Shown here in pieces: positions 47,640 through 58,590 of a DNA stretch of 64,000 nucleotides. Below the pieces are notes generated by a model that saw nothing but the letters and a program-made list of their open reading frames with translations, searched no databases and was not told where the DNA came from. This DNA is from Turritopsis dohrnii. Its lineage: Eukaryota > Cnidaria > Hydrozoa > Anthoathecata > Oceaniidae. Position numbers and translations under genes: made by a program. Within the stretch, counting starts at the first letter, position 1. Each line of letters begins with the position of its first letter. The DNA is taken from the NCBI GenBank assembly GCA_027922465.2, contig BQMF02000168.1, positions 62,001 to 126,000 on the forward strand. Direction: 5' to 3'.

Positions 47640-49000
47640 TTAACAAGAAATATTAGGTCTCAATTGGAAATTAGTAAATTTGTATCATCTCACAATCAAC
47701 TTGTGGACATGGTTTGCTACGTAACCCATTCCATGGTATGCTTGACGTTTGATGTTCAAATCTATTAGTGTTTCGGGAATTTCAAAAATGTAAATGGTGC
47801 TTCTACTATTAAATTGGGACCAGCCGAAGATGATGCGACATGACCTTGCTTTGCAAATGATAGTGTTTTTATATATATCAAAGGATCTGAAATTGTAAGT
47901 TTTGTTAAAATTGGAAAAAAAATTCTTAAAGTTCATTATGTACTTGATAATATTTACTGAATGTGACCTAATAATTGCTTTAAGTTTATCCCAGGGAATA
48001 CTCAAATTATTTTTTTCTCCTAGTGTTTTCATAAGAGAGGCTGTTTGAGTGGCATGTAATTTCATCTCTATCCCTACAAAAACTTTAAGATTTTCTTGAA
48101 GGTTATGATTTCTGCATCCAATTGTTCTTTTAGTGGCTGAACTACTTTCGACATAATGCTTTTGCTGTTGCTTGTCAAAAAAATTGGCTGGAAAAGAAAA
48201 AATTATATATGTTTTTTTAATTGTGTATCATACTTAATTTGTCTAGTTTAACTTAGATCAACCAGATTTAAAAGATGATATGACATTGGAATTAGTTCCT
48301 GAAATTTCCTGCTTGATGACGTGTAACACTACATTCTGAGGAATTGCCATTGAATATTGTTAATTTTTGAAAATTCCTTTTGCTTTTTCGTACATTCAAA
48401 TTCATTAACTTTTTGCTGTGTTTTCAAGTATATAATTTTATGTTTTTTCACATCCAATTTTGAACTTCACTCTAAAGCATTTAATCATTTATTTATTATT
48501 ACTATCAGTGACAACATAAGTAAAGTTTGCATTGCAGGATGGACATTTTGTTTCTGTCTTTCCATATTTTTTGTCAGACAGCAAAGGCACATTGTGTGTG
48601 TTTAGATTTCATAGCTGAATAGGCTGTAAATTCAATGTAAAACACAAAGGATGTTTGCACAGTTCTGTGTGGATTTTCAGCAGATAGTGTGGGGTTCATG
48701 TTATCATCAATGACAAAGGGAAGGAGTGTTTTCATGTGCTCAGAAGATTTCAGATTGTGACCAAACATTTCTTTTGGTCTTCCCCTTTTGTGGATTTTTT
48801 CTGAGGTCTGTCTTTCGCCTATGTTTTCACAGAATTGCAGATAACATATTTGGGAGTGTGTTCATGAGTTTCTATATTCCTCCATTTTGAGTAGCAATTC
48901 AAGCATGTGTTTTTCGGGCAGATGCCCATTCTATCCTGAGACCAGTCAACTCAGAATGCTATCTTTTATTCTGTGAAGTAAAAGTATAATTTTAAAAAGG
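47640..49000 (-). pseudogene. Degenerate minus-strand coding region, unknown, Cys-rich segments
   Basis: Several minus-strand stretches look coding but lie in different frames. GICPKNTCLNCYSKWRNIET is encoded near 48.87-48.93 kb, TETKCPSCNANFTYVV near 48.5 kb, and a 126-residue frame at 47685-48065 contains KLHATQTASLMKTLGEKNN. Paired C-x2-C motifs suggest a zinc-binding protein, possibly transposon-encoded. No single intact frame connects them and I do not recognise the family. Confidence 0.3.
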
Positions 49001-49500
49001 ATTTTTTTCAGGCTATTTCCACACGATCTACTTAGCTTCTCGAATGTACTTCAAGGGGGTAGCCATATTGAGGTGGTTGACGATATTTCCAATAACTTCC
49101 TTAAAAAAACTGACACCAACGTGGAATTTTCAGGAAAACTAGATAAAAGATAGATATTTCAAATTAAATTGTGTTTCTTGACTTAAAAAATATTTTGATG
49201 CTTCATTTTTGTCGTTTTGATGAAGCTATGCCTGAGAGCACGTCTCTGTAGTAAATCAGAGAATAGCTATCGATTCAATCGAAAATCGAATATGATAGCT
49301 GTGTCTGTTTATTCTGTGGTCTTATTTAATTCAAACAAAAATATCTGCTTTCGCATTTTATTAACGAAATATGACAAGTTTCCTAATTTACGAAGGTATA
49401 TGAAACTACTCAAAATCTTTCATCAGAAGTTTCCATGTTGATTTTTCATAATCTCGCTGACGCATGCGCATAATAACATTCCGTCTGCACGCAAAACTGA
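49001..49500. other. No recognisable gene
   Basis: Short frames only. Confidence 0.45.
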
Positions 49501-49507
49501 ACGAACG

Positions 49508-50209
49508 TGAACAATACACTCAAAACGTAGGGAGAGAAGACTTCAACTTCTTATTAGCTTTTGTTTTAAAAAAGTTACGCGCTCTAACATAGGTGCTATC
49601 AAACAGGGGGAAAATTGTTTCTCTTCTTAAAAAGTTCACACGGGAGGAGAGAAAAAAGGCACGTGCTAAATGAATATAGAGAATAAAAAAAACGTTCGAT
49701 CAGAAGCGCTTAACAATTAAAAAAAGAAATTAAATTATTAAAAGAAAAGCAAAAAAAAAATTGTTTTATGATACTCTTTTTTTACCTATCGATTTTTAAG
49801 CATTTTGATTGCTCGAAAAAAAGTTCACCCGTCTCAGACAGTCAGGCAAGCGTTAGGACACAACACTGGCAAACCGAACATGCTGCCACGTTCTGCCACT
49901 GCTGCTTTTTGTCCAAAATGTTTAATCAGTTAGTTTCTTTGTATTTAGTTGATGTATTGTTTTCAAAGCCAAGTCAACGTGGAATATAAAACTAACAATA
50001 ATGATAAAAACAAAACGTTAATCCTATTAGTTCAACAGCCAAAAAAAGTCACGTACGATTGGGGTTGCAATGTATTTGCTTCGAACTCACGTCGCACATA
50101 AAAAAAGAAAAAATTTCGCTCACAACTCAATCTACCATTTTGCGTGACTTACAAACAAACAAACAAACAAACAAACAGACAGACAGAGAATCGGCTATTA
50201 ATATATAGA
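49508..50209 (-). mobile_element. Family 2 Helitron, long subtype, 3' end missing
   Basis: Minus-strand 5' TC at 50208-50209, (TTTG)n, and the long-subtype body down to AATACACTCAAAACGTAGGG (about 49511). Very close to the 41.2-41.9 kb copy over the internal part. Confidence 0.75.
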
Positions 50210-50697
50210 CTAGCCGCCAAGGCGGCGTCGTTCGCCGCCCATGTTCAGCATGCGTTGACTTCACGAAAAATAAAATTAAGGAATTGGCAACCGAAAGTGT
50301 TCCCATGTTGTAGAGCTCGAAAAACTGATCATAAAAATGTATGGGATCGTTCTGCTACGATCAACCGTTACAGAGATATCATTGTTCAAAGATTTTGATG
50401 ACGTCACAGACCCCTTCCCAAACAAATTAGACCCAAATTTTTCGTCACCCCATCGCCTGTATCGCGGACCCCAAAAAACGTCAGTTATCTTTATTGGTGA
50501 TCGAGATAATTTTCCCTAAAGGTCGCATTCGATTAGGGTCTCAATACAATGGTTTCACACTGACGTCGCGCACAAGAAGAGAAATAATGTATGTGTGATC
50601 TTACATTGCTGACTCCCCGATTTCTTTCGCAGTTCACATCTACCATTTTGCGTGACTTACAGACAGACAGACGGAGAATCGGCTATTAATATATAGA
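50210..50697 (-). mobile_element. Family 2 Helitron, complete 488-bp short subtype
   Basis: CTAG 50210-50213, 7-nt spacer, GC hairpin (one base change in the loop), then a body shared with family 1 (CCCATGTTGTAGAGCTCGAA, GATCAACCGTT, GACGTCAC, AAAACGTCAGTTATC) and GA at 50696-50697. It is a structural bridge between the two families. Confidence 0.85.
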
Positions 50698-51602
50698 CTA
50701 GCCGCCAAGGCGGCGTCGCTCGCCGCCCATGTGCACCTGCTCTGTCTCACCCCGGAGACCGCAGTAAACCTCATATTTCTTGAAAAACGGCTCATACAGC
50801 CTGTGTTCAGCCAGAGGCAGATTCGAAATCAAATATCAAATATCAGTTTAAACAATGGTTTTAAAAAAACACAAATTTCATGTGTTACTTATCTATTTTT
50901 TAAAACAATCGTTGATCAGTACAACAATACACTCTAAACGTAGGGAGAAAAAACTTCAACTTTCTATTAGCTTTTGTTTTAAAAAAGTTACGCGCTCTAA
51001 CATGGGTGCTATCAAACAAGGGGAAAATGGTTTCTCTTCTTAAAAAGTTCACACGGGAGGAGAGAAAAAATGCACGTGCTAAATGAATAAAGAGAATAAA
51101 AAAAGGTTCGATCAGAACGCTTAACAATTAAAAGAAGAAATTAAATTATTAAAAGAAAAGCAAAAAAAAAAAAAAAAAAACATTTTTCTTTTTTCACCTA
51201 TCGGTTTTTAAACATTTTGATTGCTCCAAAAGAAAGTTCACCCGTCCCAGACAGTCAGGCAAGAGTTAGTGACAAACCGAACATGCTGCCACGTTCTGCC
51301 ACTGCTGCTTTTTGTCCAAATTGTTTAATCAGTTAGTTTCTTTGTATTTCGTTGATGTATTGTTTTCAAAGCCAAGTCAACGGTGGTCCTTGGAATATAA
51401 AACTAACAAATATAATAAAAACAAAACGTTATTTCGATTGGTTCACCAGCCAAAAAAGTCACGTTCGATTGAGGTTGCAATGTATTTGTTTTGAACTCAC
51501 GTTGCACACAAATAAGAAATAATTTCGCTCACAACTCAATCTACCATTTTGCGTGACTTACAAACAAACAAACAGACGGAGAATCGGCTATTAATATATA
51601 GA
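50698..51602 (-). mobile_element. Family 2 Helitron, complete 905-bp copy
   Basis: Bounded by CTAG (50698-50701) and GA (51601-51602), with the GC hairpin, long-subtype body, a poly(A) run at about 51160-51180 and (CAAA)n. No coding frame. Confidence 0.85.
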
Positions 51603-52454
51603 CTAGCCGCCAAGCCGCGTCGCTCGCCGCCCATATCCACCTGCTCTGTATCACTCTATCAATAAACGTCAAATTTCCTTATAAACGGCTCGTACAACTT
51701 GTGTTCAACCAGAAGCAGATTCGAAGTCACAACCTCTGGTAAAACCAATCCTTTATCAGTGTAACAATACACTCAAAACGTAGAGAAAGAAAACTTCAAC
51801 TTATATTAGCTTTTGTTTTAAAAATGTTACGCGCTCTAACATGGGTGCTATCAAACAGGGGGAAAATGGTTTCTCTTCTTAAAAAGTTCACACGGAGGAG
51901 AGAAAAAAGGCACGTGCTAAATGAATAAATAGAATAAAAAAACGTTCGATCAGAACGCTTAACAATTAAAAGAAGAAATTAATTTATTAAAAGAAAAGCA
52001 AAAAAAAAAAAAAATATGATATGATATTTTTTTTTTACCTATCGGTTTTTAAGCATTTTGATTGCTCGAAAAAAAGTTCACCCGTCTCAGACAGTCAGGC
52101 AAGGATATGTTAGGATACACTGGCAAACATGCTGCCACGTTCTGCCACTGCTGCTTTTTGTCCAAAATGTTTAATCAGTTAGTTTCTTTGTATTTAGTTG
52201 ATGTATTGTTTTCAAAGCCAAGTCAACGTGGAATATAAAACTAACAATAATAATAAAAACGAAACGTTATTCCTATTAGTTCATCAGCCAAAAAAAGTCA
52301 CGCTCGATTGGGGTTGCAATGTATATGCTTCGAACTCACGTCGCACACAAAAAAAGAAATAATTTCGCTCACAACTCAATCTACCATTTTGCGTGACTTA
52401 CGAACAAACAAACAAACAAACAAACAGACAGAGAATCGGCTATTACTATATAGA
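51603..52454 (-). mobile_element. Family 2 Helitron, complete 852-bp copy, array terminus
   Basis: CTAG 51603-51606 to GA 52453-52454, followed by host T (52455), i.e. A|TC on the minus strand. This is the true outer 5' end of the array. The hairpin arm has one loss (CCGCCAAGCCGCG). Confidence 0.85.
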
Positions 52455-52498
52455 TTCAACGTTATGTTTCAAAAAAATTAAAAGAAGCATGTTAAATC

Positions 52499-52740
52499 TT
52501 GATCAGATGAAGATTGGTACATTATGCTCAAATAAAGACATTGAATGGAAGTTCAACGCTTTATCAGCCCCAATCATGGCTGGTACGTGGTTGCCAAGAC
52601 AACGATGAAGTTCATTCTAAAGAATCTCGCTGACTTCCAACTAATAGCGTTCAATAACACGAGTACGCAACAGATAGAATCATCAAGAAGATGGATTATG
52701 AAAAAGATCGAAGAACAAAAGAATGTCTCCCAAAGCTAAC
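52499..52740 (+). pseudogene. Possible BEL/Pao-type integrase remnant
   Basis: The frame contains DIEWKFNALSAPIMAGTW, resembling the I-x-W-x-F..aP..gG.W motif near the C-terminal end of BEL/Pao retrotransposon integrase cores. A shifted frame then continues KTTMKFILKNLADFQL. Only about 70 codons are seen, with at least one frame change. No LTR was found. Confidence 0.4.
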
Positions 52741-54306
52741 AGTCAGAAACAAATGAGTGGAAAAAAAGAACAACATAGCAGTAAGTCCTGTTAAAAGCAG
52801 AATCTCCAGGAGGATGGCCCCTTGACACCATCATTGATACGATTGTAAGAATAGACGACAAACTACGAATGTGAAGACATCAAGTAGAACATACCTTACG
52901 AACAGTAGCAAAGCTATATAGACTAGATAGACTCCAACGTTTGTTGGAGGGTTATATTATACAAGAATTGAGCTAATAATGGAACAGTTTATAATGATCA
53001 CTGAGGTGCAAATACTGTGTTGCATAGTCAAAAATACTTATTATTATTATTATTGTTCCATGTAGAGTTAGAATTCATAACTATAGATACTTGGAGTTTT
53101 GCACATTATAGCTAGTGATGGTGCAAGAGAGAGTTCGTAATTTATTTATGACAACTAATTTATGTCACAATAGTTAAGACAAATACGTATCAATGTTGTC
53201 GATTTGAAGTCTGAGGCTTACGGCATGAAATCAAGCCCTTTTTTGCAGTTGTGGTTTGGTCTCTACAATCTGAAAAATATTTTTCATGCCGAACCAAAAA
53301 CAAATCTATCCCAGAATGACGTGAAAATGCGTTGGGAGCTCCTGGATTATAATTAGCTTTAATTCATCATACGTATTGCAGACACAGAATAAACCCCAAA
53401 AACTGTCCTCTTCTCTTCTACTCTGAGCCTAAAGAAAGTTTAAACACCATTTCCTCTGACGTTGTAATTGTGAATAATAAAGTTTTAGCCTCAGAAAACA
53501 AAATGACTAGCCCGAGTCTATCATATCAATAAGAAGGGTACAAATAAGAAGGGAACAAATAAGATTTATACCTACTCTTCATTTTGTACTGCTTTGAAGA
53601 ATTACTTTGAAGAGGAATTACATGAATAATACAGACCAGACTGATGTACTTAATTTCGTAAATTTAATATGTACCTCACATAATCTCTGGTCTGCATAAT
53701 CGATTAAGCAAAAATGTGCTACACCCTGGGTAGTTCGGTATGCCTTTAGTTATATAAAGTCCACAATATTATACAGTACCAGATCTTGGATTCCGTTACC
53801 CTGTTAATCTCAAAGTATGATGGTTTTGAAATTGCCGCAGCGACATTTCAAAATAGAATTTTTCATGTGGTTGTATTCTTACTCCCGCCTTAAAGGACGA
53901 AAACATTCGATTTAACACAAAATGCTGGAAAAGAACTTGTTGGGTACATTTGATAAAATATCAATCACATCCATAGTAAATTACAGAATTTGAAATCAAC
54001 AGATTTGTCAGAAGAATCTTGATTTAGGCATCTCAGTCGTCAATGTTATTGAAAGGCTGGTCATGAAATTTGAAAGTGTAGCAAACAATTTCTAGCGTTT
54101 GTACTTTGACTAAATGTTTGGTTGATTTTTGTCGAGTGAGCAATCAGTTGTCGGCTTGAGTGAACAATTATTCAGTCGCAGCAGGTATATTGGATATGGA
54201 TTAACATGGTATATCATTCAGTTTTCGGTTCACTAAAGTGTATAAAAATATTGTCTTGACTGCACATCATCTTAACGGTAATTCCCATTGTTGTATTTTG
54301 TAAGAA
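52741..54306. other. No recognisable gene
   Basis: Short frames, a (TTA)n microsatellite at 53038-53057, and AT-rich sequence. This is the 3' flank of the decayed receptor gene. Confidence 0.45.
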
Positions 54307-54535
54307 TTAGAGTGCTGTAGTGGTATTAACATTGTCTGGTCGTTCTTGAGTTTCATAAAGATCTTGATTGATAACCACTGGATCGTCTATATGATATGTT
54401 GGTAGAGTTACTAGACTACTGGAACTATCAAAAATAAATTCTACATCTGTCTGATTTCAGTTTGTCGAAATATACGCTTGGATTTGATAATGTTTCAGCC
54501 AACCAGAGCTCACTTTCTGGATAATCAATTTCACC
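54307..54535 (-). CDS. Receptor exon 9, cytoplasmic tail, frameshifted
   Basis: Acceptor TATGTTTTAG. It reads GEIDYPESELWLAETLSNPS, then, after a 1-nt shift near 54452-54462, VEFIFDSSSSLVTLPTYHID to TAA (54309-54307). The tail is acidic and Ser/Thr-rich, with LYETQE. Confidence 0.5.
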
Positions 54536-54705
54536 CTAAAACATAAAGTGAATGTAACGTTATATTAATATAAAGGTAAGACCTTTTAATTTTATTTATC
54601 TTTGTGAAATGTTTTTGATCAGATTTCAGATAGAACATTTCGTGTCCTAACCTTTCTTTAACAACCGAAAGGAGATTTGAGAAGAAATGTTCTGAAACTA
54701 CTCAC

Positions 54706-55044
54706 ATTAACACAATTTCCACATTGGAAGTTAGCATGGTTTTCACTCCTTAATTTCTTTGTTTTTATTTCCATTTGTTCAACAGACAATTTTAATTTCG
54801 CATTTTCTTCACTTAATACAGTCTTGTCATTCAATGTTGTTGTAATCAGCTTTTTTTCACTGGTATGGCAACCAAAATCCATTATCAAATGAGGGAAAAC
54901 AAAATTTTGGTGCAAGCTTCAAGGCATTCTTGGATTGCGTAAAGTAGACTGGTATGTAAACCACTTTTTGCAATGTAGTGCTTGCTAAGCCATCAAGAAC
55001 ACGTAAAGCATACTGATGTGGCCGATGTTTGCTACTGTTATTTG
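54706..55044 (-). CDS. Receptor exon 8, SEFIR-like C-half and helical region, frameshifted
   Basis: Acceptor TTTTTTCCAG, donor AAT|GTGAGT. The first frame reads RPHQYALRVLDGLASTTLQK, VVYIPVYFTQS, compatible with the end of a SEFIR domain. After a 1-nt shift (54891-54915) the frame continues SEKKLITTTLNDKTVLSEEN with a coiled-coil pattern to NCVN. Confidence 0.5.
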
Positions 55045-55151
55045 CTGGAAAAAATGAGAAAAGAAAATTTAGCTTTAGGTAAGGAAGATACTGAAAGCAA
55101 TATCTTCGGCAAATATCATATAAATGTGATGTAGAATAAACAGACCTTTAC

Positions 55152-55344
55152 TTCTCTCTGTTACCACGATCAATATAAATTGACATTGTCTAATATTTCT
55201 TTCCATGAAGAAATTCCACCTTCTGCATCAAGCATGGTTTGTTCCAATAACAGCCGCGTTGTATGATTTTAGAATGAAAACTAAATCTTTAACGATTTCG
55301 TCTAGTACCTCACAGCCTGGGCAATGTAAAATCATCCCCAACAA
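55152..55344 (-). CDS. Receptor exon 7, SEFIR-like N-half with in-frame TGA
   Basis: 193 bp, phases 0 and 1. It encodes LLGMILHCPGCEVLDEIVKD.. and QFILIVVTER, the beginning and core beta strand expected of a SEFIR/TIR-like domain. TGA at 55228-55230 interrupts it after residue 38. Codons on both sides remain in one frame, so the nonsense change appears recent. Confidence 0.5.
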
Positions 55345-55403
55345 CTCTGTATCTATAAGTCATTTTGTAGATCTAATTCCTATCGAAAGTCTAGCTTATT
55401 TAC

Positions 55404-55651
55404 GTATTTTCTTCTTCTGTTGTTGTTGTTGTTGACATTAGGCATTAAACATTGTGAAAATAAAGAAGGAGGATTTGTTATCAACTTAACTTTATTGCGT
55501 GGAAATTCTTTAAGGAAGGTTCTATTTCTCCATCGCATTGCGATACAATATAGACAAAAACTTGTGAGAAGCAGGACAGCTACTATTCCACCCACAATCA
55601 CTGATGTTGTTGCATTGCTATTTTTCTCGGTTGTCCTTTTTACACTTGCAT
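55404..55651 (-). CDS. Receptor exon 6, transmembrane segment
   Basis: 248 bp in phase with exon 5. Sequons NAS and NAT, then VIVGGIVAVLLLTSFCLYCI as a single membrane helix, then a basic stop-transfer (MRWRNR) and a juxtamembrane tail with a short poly-Asn run and RRRKY. The donor TAC|GTAAAT leads into a 59-bp intron. Confidence 0.6.
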
Positions 55652-55988
55652 CTTCGTTTCGTTGAATACGAGAATAGAATGACGAAAAGGAAATGAAAAG
55701 ATATACCTATCTTGTTGCAGGTATTGTGCATCGGAACTATAACTGAAAATCATGTCAAGTAAAGAGATGGTTCTCAAATGTAAAAATTATCGAATCAAAA
55801 ATTTAGTTATTAAGAAGATGTTTTACTGTAGTGACAAGCTTTATATTCACATTCATCTATATAGAACAGAACAGTCATGTAAGCCTTACTTTCGATACTG
55901 GGAATGAACATCCGAAATATTGTCGATGAAAACATTGGCTTCGTCACGTGACTTTATGTAAAGAAAACAAAACAACAGAAATACTTAC

Positions 55989-56103
55989 TTCTTGCTGTTT
56001 CTAAAATTTTTATGTTTTCCGGACCCCATTTTGGTAAAATTTTGATGCGTAATCTGTAGTTGGCGCCAGGCTTTACTTGGAATTTTGTTTGTAAACAGTT
56101 GTC
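55989..56103 (-). CDS. Receptor exon 5, FN3-like
   Basis: 115 bp between TATTAAG and GAA|GTAAGT, phases 0 and 1. PGANYRLRIKILPKWGP matches the pattern of the last strands of FN3 domains in cytokine receptors (Y-x-hydrophobic-R-hydrophobic, WGP). Confidence 0.6.
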
Positions 56104-56235
56104 CTTAATACATAAATGTGATGTGTTGTTAAATTTGATATTCGTCCCAAATTTTCATCTCACAAAAAACAACAAAAATTATTAGATCACAGACAACTAA
56201 AACAAACAAACAAACAAACAAACAAACAAACTTAC

Positions 56236-56318
56236 TTCGTAAAAATATTTAACATAAACACTTGATTCGTTCATCGGTTTAGGTTCTCCAGTAATTCTCA
56301 CTTCATATCCCCAACAAT
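56236..56318 (-). CDS. Receptor exon 4
   Basis: 83 bp between TGAAAG and GAA|GTAAGT, phases 1 and 0. It encodes CWGYEVRITGEPKPMNESSV then YVKYFYE, resembling an FN3 beta-strand segment, with sequon NES. A (CAAA)n tract lies in the next intron. Confidence 0.6.
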
Positions 56319-56425
56319 CTTTCAAACAGAATTATAATGTTCTTATTATTGCGCGCTCAATATATACGCCATTCTGTGACTTTTTTTTTGAAAAATACAT
56401 GAAAGTACAATAGCAATGTAATAAC

Positions 56426-56566
56426 CTTCATTTGGTTTTGGAAACTTTGTTGTGGTAATAGCTGTTGTGAAATCTTCCTGTTCCAAACTGGACTTGATTT
56501 CACCGTACTGTTTTATACAGATGTGGTCGCAAGATTTCATTGATGTTAGATTTATTCGTTTTCCAT
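56426..56566 (-). CDS. Receptor exon 3
   Basis: 141 bp between TTTCTTTCAATGCTAG and GAAG|GTTATT, phases 1 and 1. It encodes GKRINLTSMKSCDHICIKQY.. ending KFPKPNE, an ectodomain with two Cys and an N-glycosylation sequon (NLT). The LINE poly(A) lies 35 bp upstream in the preceding intron. Confidence 0.6.
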
Positions 56567-56620
56567 CTAGCATTGAAAGAAAGGTAGTTAATATTCTAAC
56601 TTTTTTTTTTTTTTTTTTTT

Positions 56621-58590
56621 TTAATGAGTTGCTCCCTGCAAGGCCGAAGCCACTACTAGGCAGAAAGCTACAAGATGAGAAAAGGAAGAACAGTTATAAA
56701 GACAGATGAGAGGGATGAGAAAAGGAAGAAGAGTTATAAAAGATTTAAAAGATTGTAGATCATACTCAGCATGAAAACAACTATGAGGGAGAGAATTCCA
56801 GAGGCGAGCAGTCCGAGGGAAAAAGCTAGATGAATAAAAGTTCTTATGGCAAGTTGGGACCTGAACAGTCAAAGGATGAGAATTCGAAGAGAGGTGAGTG
56901 ATCCGAGAGAAAGTCTTAGGAGAAGGAGTCAGTTGATGCAAGTCATCCGAACAATGCCCATGAAAGTATTTATAGAAAAGAGACAAGGAAGCAACGTTTC
57001 TCCGATGTGAGAGGGGGTGAAGATTAGCACAAAGATCAGGGCCAACTAAGTTAACTAAGCGCTTCTGAATACGATCGAGAAGATGAAGACAATGAGCAGA
57101 GGCTCCAGCCCAAAGGTGGCAGCAGTACTCAAGACAAGGGCGAATAGTGGCCTTAAACATGTAAATGATAGATTTAGCCGAAAGTAAGTGACGGACCCGA
57201 AAAAGTGAGCCAACCTTCATAGCAGCAGATTTAGCAATAGACTCGATGTAAGAATTCCATGTGAAATTCTTCGTGAAGGTTAAACCTAGAAGACGAACCT
57301 GAGATGACTCTGCAAGCTCACTTCCATTCATAAGAACAGAAGGAATTACAGGGTCCCTGAAACGATTAATAGAGAGAAGCTTAGTTTTCGAAGCATTGAA
57401 GGAAACCAACCATTTCTGACCCCATTCAACTACTGTCCTAAGATCGTCCTCCAACTCAGCAGCCATTTCAACCTTATCAAACAAGTCCTTAGTCCTTTCA
57501 AGAGACGAGTAAAGAGTAGTGTCGTCAGCGTAGATAGCAAGTTTACAGAGAATACAATCGGGAAGGTCGTTGATGAAAATGAGAAAGAGGGTTGGACCAA
57601 GGACAGAACCTTGAGGCACCCCTGAATTAATAGAGTAAGAAGCAGACGAATGACCATCGAGAACCACCTTAATACTCCTGCCACTGAGAAAGGACTTAAT
57701 AAGATTCAAGAGTGAACCAGAAATGCCATAAGACTTCAACTTGTGAAGAAGGCCACGATGCCAAACCTTGTCGAATGCCTTGGAGATGTCAAGAGCAATA
57801 GCTCGTGTCTCACCACAAGCATTGAGGGACTGACATACACGTTCGGAGATGACGGTCAGAGCATCAGCAGTGGAACGACCAGAACGGAAACCATACTGGT
57901 GATCAGAGAACAGATGAAGAGATTCCAGATGATGGGTGATGGAAGAGTTGATCAATGATTCGAAGACCTTACTTATAATAGAGAGAAGACTAATAGGACG
58001 ATAGCATAAAGGGTCCGATCTCTCACCAGAGTTTTTGAAAACAGGCACAACAGAAGCAATCTTCCAACAAGAAAGAAAACAAGATTCATCGATGCACTTC
58101 CTGAATAGCCTACAGAGTATGGGAGAGAGTTCAGGCGAGCATTTTTGCAGAACGATTACAGGGATTTCGTCGGGACCAGTAGCCTTAGAAGAGTCGAGAG
58201 AACTAATAACATCCGAAACCATCTTGGGAGTTATGTTCAGAGAAGACAAAACCACGTCAGTTCTGGGGTCAATATCGGGCAAAACATGACCAGTGTCATC
58301 AAGGGTGGAGTTCCTACTGAACTGTTTAGCAAAGAGCTCCGCCTTACTAACAGCAGATGTCAACACCTCAGGACCGTTGAAGAGTGGTGGAATCAAAGAC
58401 TTACCTTTATTAGAAAAGCTCCGATAGATACGCCAGAAATCACGAGACCCAATAGATTCAGATATAAGCCGATCATGGACCAGATTTCGATAGGTGCGTT
58501 TAGCCTCCTCAATGGCTTTTTTACAGTCGTTGCGAGCTCTGGTGAAAAGACGCCTGTTGTCTTCACTACTGCATCGTTGATAACGATGTT
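56621..58590 (-). CDS. LINE reverse transcriptase
   Basis: The open frame continues from the endonuclease after the 1-nt shift (ATG-initiated form at 58396, 591 residues). Residue numbers refer to that form: WKIASVVPVFK (111-121), YRPISLL (132-138), QYGFRSGRST (167-176), ALDISKAFDKVWH (201-213), SGVPQGSVLGP (258-268), and YADD (289-292), the catalytic pair. Clade placement (CR1/Jockey group) is by motif style. The TAA stop at 56623-56621 overlaps the first bases of the poly(A) tail. Confidence 0.9.
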
